Part shown: in pieces, positions 42,368-49,451 of the stretch
Layout: each line of letters opens with the position of its first letter
How positions within the stretch are numbered: the first letter of the stretch is position 1
NCBI GenBank assembly: GCA_003166055.1
Contig: PMWR01000320.1
Span: 5,548 to 54,998 of the forward strand
Length of the DNA stretch: 49,451 bases
Reading direction: 5' to 3'
Source of the DNA: Acidobacteriaceae bacterium
Lineage (GTDB): Bacteria > Acidobacteriota > Terriglobia > Terriglobales > Acidobacteriaceae
The notes under the pieces: generated by a model
Seen by the model: the letters and a program-made list of their open reading frames with translations, nothing else
Told to the model about the DNA's origin: nothing
The model's database searches: none
Made by a program: the position numbers and the translations under genes

Positions 42368-44107
42368 TCAGGTCTGCAGTACCCCAGGATTGAATCGTGG
42401 CACGTCTGGATTCAAAGCGCAGGCCTCGAGCGCCGCGATCAACACTTCTCGCGTCTTTGCCGGATCGATGATCGCGTCAATCCAAAGCCGCGCAGCACCA
42501 TAGCGCGGATCGGCCTGGGCATCGTACGCATCCTTGATCTCGTCATAAAGAGCTTTCTTCTCCGCATCCGACAGGGTCTTTCCGCCGCGCTCCATTTGTT
42601 TGGCACGCACCTCGGCCAGCGTATTCGCCGCCGATGCGCCGCTCATGACCGCGTAGCGCGCCGTAGGCCAGGCAAACACGAAGCGCGGATCGTAAGCCTT
42701 GCCGCACATGGCGTAATGGCCGGCGCCAAAGCTGCCGCCAACGATGACCGATATCTTGGGCACAACACTTGTGCTCACTGCCGAAACCATCTTGGCCCCG
42801 GCGCGAATGATGCCCGACCACTCCGCATCCTTGCCCACCATGAACCCATTCACATCGTGGAGAAACACCAGCGGGACGAGGTTCTGATTGCAATCCATGA
42901 TGAAACGCGCTGCTTTTTGCGCGCCTTCCGTATAAATCACGCCGCCTACTTCGATTCGTTTCATCCCCGCGGATGGCCCCATGGCGACGATCTGAGTCTG
43001 GTTGGTTTTCTGATTGGCGACAATCCCGACTGCCCTGCCGCCGATCCGCGCATAGCCGCAAAGGACCGTCCTGCCGAACTCCGCTTTGTATTCATCGAAC
43101 TCGCTGCGATCGACGATGCGGGCAATGACCTCGCGCATGTCGTACACGTTGCTCGATCCCGGTGCGGGATTCAAAAATCCGTACAACTCCTCTGCCGCAA
43201 ACTTCGGCGCATCAACCGCCGCGTCAAACGCGATTCTGCTAAAGGTTTCCTTTCCGGTTGCGGTGGACCCACCATGCCGTTCACCGATCTTCCCAACCAG
43301 GGACCGCAGGCGCGCCAGGCAGAGATGATCGTTGGGCTCCTTGAAGTCCACTGTGCCGGAGATCTCAGCGTGCATCGCCGCTCCACCTAACTCCTCCGGC
43401 TCCGTCTTCTGACCAATGGCAGCTTGCACCAGCGATGGCCCGGCCAGAAACAATCCCGAACCCTCGGTCATCAGGACAGTGTCCGTCATGACCGGCAGAT
43501 ACGCGCCTCCCGCGACGCACATGCCCATGATCGCCGTGATCTGCGGAATCCCCAGCGAGCTCATCACCGCATTGTTGCGAAAGACTCTTCCAAAATCGTC
43601 GGTATCCGGAAATACATCCTCTTGCAAGGGCAGAAATACGCCGGACGAATCCACCAGGTAGAGCGTCGGAATCCGGTTGTCGAGAGCAATGGTCTGCGCG
43701 CGCAGAACCTTCTTTGCCGTCATGGGAAAGAATGCGCCTGCTTTCACGGTGGCGTCATTGGCGATGATCATGCACAACCGCCCGCAGACTCGTCCCAACC
43801 CCGTGACGACTCCCGCACCCGGAGCGCCCCCATATTCGCCGTACATTCCATGCGCGGCCCAGAGCCCGAGCTCCAGAAACTCCGTCCCGTCATCGAGCAG
43901 CAATTTCAGACGCTCCCTAACAGGAAGACGCCCCTTGGCCCGCTGGGACTCTACCGCCTTGGCGCCACCGCCCAGGCGTATCGAATCCTCCTCCGCGCGC
44001 ACGGCCGTCATCAAAGCCAGGAGCGCCTCCCGGTTTGCCCTGAACCGCGGGGCATCCAAATCCGGTTTCGACCCAAGGTCGTTGTCAAGCTTCAAATCGC
44101 CCTTCAT
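42368..44107 (-). CDS. Acyl-CoA carboxylase carboxyltransferase subunit (methylcrotonyl-CoA carboxylase beta-like)
   Basis: A 579-aa protein with the crotonase-fold carboxyltransferase N half ([92 protein letters not shown]) and C half ([66 protein letters not shown]). [24 protein letters not shown] is typical of methylcrotonyl-CoA carboxylase beta. It carboxylates 3-methylcrotonyl-CoA with biotin-bound CO2. The alpha (biotin carboxylase/carrier) subunit, usually adjacent, is absent from this window. The gene heads the minus-strand leucine-degradation operon. Confidence 0.9.
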   Translation of the reverse strand: MKGDLKLDNDLGSKPDLDAPRFRANREALLALMTAVRAEEDSIRLGGGAKAVESQRAKGRLPVRERLKLLLDDGTEFLELGLWAAHGMYGEYGGAPGAGVVTGLGRVCGRLCMIIANDATVKAGAFFPMTAKKVLRAQTIALDNRIPTLYLVDSSGVFLPLQEDVFPDTDDFGRVFRNNAVMSSLGIPQITAIMGMCVAGGAYLPVMTDTVLMTEGSGLFLAGPSLVQAAIGQKTEPEELGGAAMHAEISGTVDFKEPNDHLCLARLRSLVGKIGERHGGSTATGKETFSRIAFDAAVDAPKFAAEELYGFLNPAPGSSNVYDMREVIARIVDRSEFDEYKAEFGRTVLCGYARIGGRAVGIVANQKTNQTQIVAMGPSAGMKRIEVGGVIYTEGAQKAARFIMDCNQNLVPLVFLHDVNGFMVGKDAEWSGIIRAGAKMVSAVSTSVVPKISVIVGGSFGAGHYAMCGKAYDPRFVFAWPTARYAVMSGASAANTLAEVRAKQMERGGKTLSDAEKKALYDEIKDAYDAQADPRYGAARLWIDAIIDPAKTREVLIAALEACALNPDVPRFNPGVLQT

Positions 44108-44261
44108 CGCGCCTCACACCAAAACTCGAAGACTATACCACGGCTGCGCATGCACGGGCTATGGGGCTTACTCGATCTTGCCGGCTCGATCCCGCCGGCC
44201 CGCTTCACGGGCAAATCCATCGCATGCCTCGGATTTGATCCTGCAAAAGTCGTCAGTCGTT

Positions 44262-44307
44262 TTCGACACAGCCGGAATCCTCATCTGTGTTATAGGATTG
44301 TGTCGAA
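44262..44307. promoter_or_regulatory. Inverted repeat, possible operator upstream of the GH44 gene
   Basis: TTCGACACA (44262-44270) and TGTGTCGAA (44299-44307) are perfect inverted repeats, with an extra CTGTGT between them (44285-44290) pairing with ACACAG. A -10-like TATAGG (44291) lies inside. The element sits between the divergent carboxylase and GH44 genes and resembles a repressor operator. Confidence 0.5.
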
Positions 44308-44392
44308 TTAAATCGATTCCGCTGGAGTATCTCCGTACTTGCAAAGGCAACCTTGCAGAGGCCCCACGATCGAGAGAATCAGGAGCATCGTG

Positions 44393-47300
44393 ATGAGGAA
44401 TTTGCAATGGAACGCAGCGGCCTTCGCAGCCATCGGGATAAGCCTTTTCTTGACCGCCTGCGGGGGCAGCGGCTCGCCACCGCCTCCGCCTCCAACGACC
44501 TATGTGGTCACTGTGGATTCGGCCAACCCGGCTACCGGCGTATCCATCGGTGTAACTCCGCAGGACAACAACGGCGCAACATCTGGAACGACAAGTTTCG
44601 CCCGCACATATGACTCCGGCGCCTCGGTCACGCTCACCGCTCCTAACACGGCTGGCAGCAATCCATTCAGTTCATGGACCGGATGCACGTCCGCCAGCAC
44701 CGTCACCTGTACAGTAACTTTGAATGCCAACACAACGGTCACGGCCAACTATGCCGTGATCGTCACACCGACGGTGACAGCTACATTGTCTTCCTCAAGC
44801 ATTACAACCGCGCAGGCACTGACGGTGACGGTGGCCGTCAACGGAGGAAGCGGCAATCCAACACCCACCGGCACGGTAACTTTGACCAGCGGGAGTTACA
44901 CCTCCGCCGCGGCAACGCTGAGCGGGGGCGGAGCAACCTTTATTGTTGCCGCCGGAACACTGCCGGTCGGCACCGATACGCTGACCGTGACCTATACGCC
45001 GGATGCAACGAGCTCCTCCATTTACACCGGCGCTTCGGGAACTGCTTCGGTCACGGTAGCAAAGAGTACTCCGACGGTAACGGTCACGCCGTCTCCGGCG
45101 AGCATCACGCCGGCGCAAGCGCTCTCGGTGACCGTTGCTGTCAGTGGCGGAAGCGGCAACCCGACGCCTACCGGCGCGGTTACACTGAGCAGCGGCAGCT
45201 ATACATCGGCGACAGCCACGCTGATCGGCGGCACGGCGACAATCAGTGTCGCCGCCGGCTCGCTGGCAACGGGGACCGACACGCTCACCGTCACCTACAC
45301 GCCAGATGCGGCAAGTTCACCGACCTATAACAGTACTTCGGGAACGAGTCCGGTAACTGTTACTCCGGTGTATGTGCTCACTGTGAATTCGATCAACCCT
45401 GCCAGCGGGGTCCAGATCCAGGTCGACTACCCTCCCCCCATCGATCCCTTCGTGGGGACCACGAGCTTTACGCAAACCGCGGCGGCCGGCACGCAACTGG
45501 TATTGACGGCGCCGGCAAATTCAAGCGGCAACGCGTTTTTGTCGTGGACCGGTTGCACCTCGTCAAGCACCGTCACCTGCAACGTAACGTTGAACGGCAA
45601 TATGACCGTGACAGCCAACTATGCGGCGCCGGCAACTTACTCTCTCACCATTGACTCGGCTAGTCCCGCAAGCGGCGTAGAAATCCAGGCGTCCCCCTCG
45701 GATGTGAATGGGAACGGCTCCGGCACGACCCCGCTCACGCGCACCTACAAGTCGGGAACCTCCGTTACGCTCACCGCGGTCAGCCCATCGGACGGTTATA
45801 GCTTTGTTGTGTGGAATGGATGCGCCAGCAGCAGCACCGTCACCTGCGACGTGACGATGAACGCCAATACGACCGTTACGGCCATGTACAGCGAGCCGAA
45901 CATCTCATCGATCACGGTTACGCCCAATACCGCGACGATTGGAGACACGGTCCAAATGGTGGCCACGGTAAACGGCACCGGCAATTTCAGCAGCGCAGTG
46001 AGTTGGGCACTCACGTGCCCTTCGTGCGGAAGCCTGAGCCCAGGCACGCTGAGTTCCAGCGGCTTATATACAACGCCCTATCCGGCTCCGGCAACCGTTA
46101 CCGTTAAGGCCACCAGCACCGAGACCGGATTCACGAACATCAGCGGCAGCACAACCGTAACTCTCAATTCCCCGGCCACGGCCACCGGGCCGGCGCTGAC
46201 CGTAAATGTGGCCAGCCCCGGCAATCCCATCAGCCCCGAAATCTACGGCATGGACGCGTATCTTCTCGATGCCACTTCGGCTGATACCGCAGCGGTCGCA
46301 AAAGCCAACATCACCATCGATCGCTGGGGAGGCGATTCCACCGAGCGCTACAACTATCAGGTGGATGTGACCAGTTCCATCGCCGACTGGTACTTTGAAA
46401 ACTCTACCGGCAATGGCGGGGATGGTTGGCCCGCAGTAAGCGGAACAAAAGCATTCGACTACCTTGTCGAGACCAACAACAGCGACGGGATCAAGACTCT
46501 GGGCACAGTGCCTGTGCTGGGCTATGTGGCAAAGGACAGCACCTCATGCAGCTTCCTGAAGTCGACATACCCAGGCCAGGTAAGCTACAACGGCAATTGC
46601 GGTGTCGGCGAATACCCCGACGGAACCGCGGGCTGTACCGACTCCGGTGGGTGCGACATCTATGGCAACAGCACGATAGCCGCTCTCACCAGCATCTCCG
46701 AGCCTCCTCCAACACCACCCGCCGCCTCCGCGGTAACCACCGCATGGGCAGACGCCACATGGACCGGCGGCTGGGTAAACTACCTGGTCAACAAGTTCGG
46801 CCCAGGGAATCCCGCTTCCGGAGCAAGCACCGGCGTGGCGATCTACGATCTGGACAACGAGCCTACCTGGTGGGACGCGGAAGATCGCGACGTTCATCCG
46901 CTTCCCTTTACATATGACGAGGTCACCAACGGCGGGATCGGCACTGCCCTGGCCATCAAGACCGTCGATCCAACCGCGCAGGTGAGCGGACCGGTGATCG
47001 ACTACTGGTGGGCCTACTTCTATTCCAAGAAAGATATCGAGTCCGGATGGAGCTCAGGCTCTTGCTATGAGCCTTGGAGCAATCCGGTCGATCGCAAAGC
47101 GCACGGCGGAGTTCCGCTCATCGAGTACTATCTGCAGCAATTTGCGGCAGCGCAGGCTACGTACGGTATACGCCTTCTTGATTACGTGGATCTGCACACG
47201 TATTTCGCACCCAATTATCCCTTTGTCAACGGCGCCGGCCTCGGTCTGGCCCCGGCTGGAGACACCGGCGCGCAGCAGGCGCGGCTCAATGCAACGCGTG

Positions 47301-48007
47301 CCTTCTGGGATCCGACCTATACCGATCCCAGTGATAATTACCCGCAGCCGAACTACATCACTGACCCCAACCACACCACAAGCTGCTCACCTCCACAGCA
47401 GGCGCCGCAACTGATTCCGATGATGAAGACCTGGGTTACGAAAGATTATCCCGGCACCAAAACAGCCATCGACGAATATAACTTCGGCGGAATGGAGGCC
47501 ATCAACGGTGCACTGACGGAGGCCGACATTCTGGGCATCTTTGGCCGCCAGGGTCTCGACCTGGGCACCATGTGGCCCACAACCGATCCGTCGGAGCAGA
47601 TCCCGGGTATGATGGCCTTCGCTATTTATCGCAACTACGACGGGAACAAATCCACGTTTGGCGACACGGTACTTCCCTCCGCAAGCACCAATTCGTCCAA
47701 TGCCGATGCCGAGGGGCAACTCGCGGTCTATGGGGCGATTCACACCGCCGGCGCCGCCACCGGCACGGTGACTGTGGTGGTCATCAACAAAACTTACGGG
47801 GCACTCACCAGCACGCTCTCGCTCACCGGCTTGTCGGCCAGCGCAACCACGGCGCAAGCCTATCTTTACAGCAACGCCAATCTGAATGCGATTGCCGCGC
47901 AACCGGCAGTAACCGTAACACCGCCGGCTGGGGGAAGCTCGACCGGCACGATCGCCAACTACACGTTCCCTGCGCAGTCGATCACCCTCTTCGTGATCCC
48001 GCAGTAG
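44393..48007 (+). CDS. Multidomain lipoprotein GH44 endoglucanase/xyloglucanase
   Basis: The product is 1204 aa from the ATG at 44393, which has AGGAG 8 nt before it (an in-frame GTG sits at 44390). A lipobox LTAC near residue 23 predicts a lipid-anchored surface or periplasmic protein, followed by a Gly/Pro-rich linker. Next comes a string of beta-sandwich modules: an InlB B-repeat-like copy, two Big_3-type Ig repeats (GSGNPTPTG), two further InlB-like repeats and one Big_2-type domain (SITVTPNTATIGDTVQM). Each InlB-like copy ends in a WTGC...STVTC pair of cysteines. The GH44 catalytic domain runs from about 615: IDRWGGDSTERYNY, acid/base E823 in DLDNEP and nucleophile E1028 in IDEYNFGG. It probably cleaves beta-1,4-glucans. 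Confidence 0.82.
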   Translation: MRNLQWNAAAFAAIGISLFLTACGGSGSPPPPPPTTYVVTVDSANPATGVSIGVTPQDNNGATSGTTSFARTYDSGASVTLTAPNTAGSNPFSSWTGCTSASTVTCTVTLNANTTVTANYAVIVTPTVTATLSSSSITTAQALTVTVAVNGGSGNPTPTGTVTLTSGSYTSAAATLSGGGATFIVAAGTLPVGTDTLTVTYTPDATSSSIYTGASGTASVTVAKSTPTVTVTPSPASITPAQALSVTVAVSGGSGNPTPTGAVTLSSGSYTSATATLIGGTATISVAAGSLATGTDTLTVTYTPDAASSPTYNSTSGTSPVTVTPVYVLTVNSINPASGVQIQVDYPPPIDPFVGTTSFTQTAAAGTQLVLTAPANSSGNAFLSWTGCTSSSTVTCNVTLNGNMTVTANYAAPATYSLTIDSASPASGVEIQASPSDVNGNGSGTTPLTRTYKSGTSVTLTAVSPSDGYSFVVWNGCASSSTVTCDVTMNANTTVTAMYSEPNISSITVTPNTATIGDTVQMVATVNGTGNFSSAVSWALTCPSCGSLSPGTLSSSGLYTTPYPAPATVTVKATSTETGFTNISGSTTVTLNSPATATGPALTVNVASPGNPISPEIYGMDAYLLDATSADTAAVAKANITIDRWGGDSTERYNYQVDVTSSIADWYFENSTGNGGDGWPAVSGTKAFDYLVETNNSDGIKTLGTVPVLGYVAKDSTSCSFLKSTYPGQVSYNGNCGVGEYPDGTAGCTDSGGCDIYGNSTIAALTSISEPPPTPPAASAVTTAWADATWTGGWVNYLVNKFGPGNPASGASTGVAIYDLDNEPTWWDAEDRDVHPLPFTYDEVTNGGIGTALAIKTVDPTAQVSGPVIDYWWAYFYSKKDIESGWSSGSCYEPWSNPVDRKAHGGVPLIEYYLQQFAAAQATYGIRLLDYVDLHTYFAPNYPFVNGAGLGLAPAGDTGAQQARLNATRAFWDPTYTDPSDNYPQPNYITDPNHTTSCSPPQQAPQLIPMMKTWVTKDYPGTKTAIDEYNFGGMEAINGALTEADILGIFGRQGLDLGTMWPTTDPSEQIPGMMAFAIYRNYDGNKSTFGDTVLPSASTNSSNADAEGQLAVYGAIHTAGAATGTVTVVVINKTYGALTSTLSLTGLSASATTAQAYLYSNANLNAIAAQPAVTVTPPAGGSSTGTIANYTFPAQSITLFVIPQ

Positions 48008-48546
48008 CCGGCGGCCGGCTTCCGCAGTTGCGCGCAATCAGGCAGCGGGTTTCTGAGATCTCGCGGCCTGATTGACAGTCGTTTCAGACTCCGCAGAACC
48101 ATGGAATTCAGACTGTTGGAATGCTCGGCCGGAGCTTGTCTCTAAACCCTGTGCATGACTCGAATGCGATCATGAATTGAATTCCCGAGAAGCGGTTGTC
48201 GTATTCGCGCGCGGCGGCAGCGCGCGCATCCCGCAATTCCCTTCCGTCCCAGCGCAAGTGACTCCAGTTACCCCACTTATCGGAAGCGGAGCCTGATTCC
48301 TGCCGCTTCGCCGCGTGCGACACGAAGATCGCAGGAACTTCCCGCAAGGTAGCGTTACCAAAGGTTGATTAAATCGCTTTATGCAGTTCTTGACAATGTT
48401 GAATCATGTCGAGTAGCGTATATCCGATTCACAAAGTGAGCGTAGGTCGGAATTATGTGGCGCGCACGAATTTCGCTGGGGCGAACCGTTTAGCGCCACA
48501 CGAACTCCCGATCTCGCAAAGAATTGTGCAGCCAAGGGGGTATTAC
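48008..48546. other. Intergenic region between GH44 and the second TonB-dependent receptor gene
   Basis: These 539 bp hold no credible gene (the short frames are low-complexity and lack ribosome sites). They contain the GH44 3' hairpin at 48035-48074 and a possible sigma-70 promoter at 48390 (TTGACA with a weak -10) for the receptor gene. Confidence 0.45.
48035..48074 (+). terminator. Hairpin after the GH44 gene
   Basis: CAATCAGGC (48035-48043) pairs with GCCTGATTG (48066-48074), extended by GCG/CGC after one mismatch. It lies 27 bp past the stop. No U-run follows, so it is a weak terminator or a 3' stabilising structure. Confidence 0.45.
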
Positions 48547-49451
48547 ATGACGTTTTTACCTGGGTTCAGGCCGGCATCCGCATTTTTGGGGCTTATCGTC
48601 GCGGTGCTGCTGTTATGGCAATCGCCCGCTTTGGCGCAGGACACCACAGGCACCGTGACCGGCGTAGTGCAGGACCAAACTGGCGCTGTGATTCCGAACG
48701 CTACCGTGGTAGTGACGAATCTCGACAACAGATCCGAGCGCAGGACAGTCAGCAACGGTGTAGGAGAGTTTGCGCTCACGGCGGTCACGGCGGGGCTGCG
48801 ATACCAGCTTCGGGTGACGGCGCCGGGCTTTGAAACGTGGCAGTCGCGGCCCTTTGCGCTGCGGCCCGGCGATCAAATTCCTTTCGCCGATATCAAGATG
48901 CACATCGCCCAGGCGGCCGCGGATGTCACAGTGGAAGCGGAGGCCAACCAAGCCCTTAAGCCATTGGATACGGCCGAGCGCAGCGATGTAATCACGGCGA
49001 AAGATCTGGAGACGCTGCCCCTTGAGGGCCGCGACGCAACGGAACTGATCGAGATGTTGCCGGGAATGGCGATGATCAGCCCGGGCGTCAACAACCAGGC
49101 GCCGAACACAGCCGTAGTGGGCATGAGCGGCGCCACCGGATCCTATTCCGCGAACGGCGCCGGCCCAACCGGGCTGGCCTCGATCATCGATGGCGTCTCG
49201 ATCCAGGATATCGATACAAATGCCGGAACCGTGCAGACGGTGAACTCCGACATGATCCAGGAGATCAAGGCAACGACATCGACCTTCAGCGCCGAGTATG
49301 CGAAGGGCCCTGCTGTACTGAATGCCACGACCAAGGCCGGCGGGGTTGCGTACCACGGTAATGCATACATGTATGTCCGCGATACGCTGCTCAACGCCAA
49401 TGACTGGTACAACAACTATCTTCAGCAGACCCGGCCTCCGGGACGTTATCT
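48547..49451 (+). CDS. TonB-dependent receptor with carboxypeptidase-regulatory-like domain (partial, 3' end outside window)
   Basis: The frame is open from the ATG at 48547, with AAGGGGG 7 nt upstream, to the window edge, about 301 codons. Signal peptide: SAFLGLIVAVLLLWQSPALAQ. Then the regulatory-like Ig domain (GTVTGVVQDQTGAVIPNATVVVTN, GEFALTAVTAGLRYQLRVTAPGF) and the plug (DVITAKDLETLPLEGRDATELIEMLPGM, GSYSANGAGPTGLASIIDGVSIQD, VNSDMIQEIKATTSTFSAEYAKGP). The start of the beta-barrel follows (YHGNAYMYVRDTLLNANDWYNN). It is the same architecture as the gene at 32236 but a different paralogue. It follows the GH44 gene, so a beta-glucan or derived oligosaccharide is a candidate substrate (inference). 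Confidence 0.9.
   Translation, partial: MTFLPGFRPASAFLGLIVAVLLLWQSPALAQDTTGTVTGVVQDQTGAVIPNATVVVTNLDNRSERRTVSNGVGEFALTAVTAGLRYQLRVTAPGFETWQSRPFALRPGDQIPFADIKMHIAQAAADVTVEAEANQALKPLDTAERSDVITAKDLETLPLEGRDATELIEMLPGMAMISPGVNNQAPNTAVVGMSGATGSYSANGAGPTGLASIIDGVSIQDIDTNAGTVQTVNSDMIQEIKATTSTFSAEYAKGPAVLNATTKAGGVAYHGNAYMYVRDTLLNANDWYNNYLQQTRPPGRY

Noticed and set aside
44674..45900. Repetitive DNA in the GH44 gene considered as a CRISPR-like or mobile repeat
   Set aside because: The repeats are in-frame protein modules of about 80-100 codons, with imperfect DNA identity.

Overview
The window reads as a chromosome segment of an acidobacterium (Acidobacteriota, probably class Terriglobia). This is inferred from family content, not from a marker gene. 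The clues are very long TonB-dependent receptors with an N-terminal carboxypeptidase-regulatory-like domain, a winged-helix/TolB-propeller one-component regulator, a TonB-like protein, and a GC-rich genome with dense coding and long antisense shadow ORFs. No rRNA, tRNA, CRISPR array, insertion sequence or integrase was found.

Layout. (1) 1-5132, minus strand: an acyltransferase-3 gene cut by the window edge, a 733-aa polytopic membrane protein, a GT2 glycosyltransferase and a GT87-type glycosyltransferase. Upstream of them on the same strand lie two Flp pilin genes (5322-5853). (2) 6337-11796, plus strand: four more GT87-type integral-membrane glycosyltransferases, the last two overlapping paralogues that also resemble the one at 3753. 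(3) 11825-26176, mostly minus strand: a complete Tad (tight adherence) type IVc pilus locus. In transcription order it holds tadV, tadZ, tadA, tadB, tadC, two near-identical 31-aa membrane proteins, a DUF192-like/PilZ fusion, tadE and a tadG with a von Willebrand A domain. A TonB-like gene interrupts it on the plus strand, and cpaB, the secretin rcpA and a stand-alone DUF192 gene follow. (4) 27240-28652: a sigma-54 activator diverging from tadV. (5) 28739-31950: an unknown membrane protein and a winged-helix/TolB regulator. (6) 32236-37790: a TonB-dependent receptor and a secreted GH13 alpha-amylase. (7) 37972-44107: a leucine/ketone-body degradation block (CoA transferase A/B, crotonase, HMG-CoA lyase, acyl-CoA dehydrogenase and the carboxyltransferase subunit of a methylcrotonyl-CoA-type carboxylase). 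(8) 44393-48007: a GH44 lipoprotein endoglucanase with Ig-like and repeat modules. (9) 48547 to the end: a second TonB-dependent receptor, truncated by the window.

How the parts work together. The Tad genes supply a peptidase, localisation protein, ATPase, inner-membrane platform, minor pilins, outer-membrane secretin and pilin. Sigma-54 (-24/-12) promoter matches precede the first pilin, tadV and the activator gene itself. A shared 17-bp motif lies about 100 bp upstream of the predicted starts of the first two, where an enhancer-binding protein would sit. This suggests that the adjacent activator switches on pilin and machinery together. Because the pilins lie upstream of GT87, GT2, a large membrane protein and an acyltransferase on one strand, pilin or pilus-associated glycosylation is a plausible but unproven reason for the glycosyltransferase cluster. 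The right third is catabolic: glucan import and hydrolysis, leucine breakdown to acetyl-CoA and acetoacetate, and beta-glucan hydrolysis.
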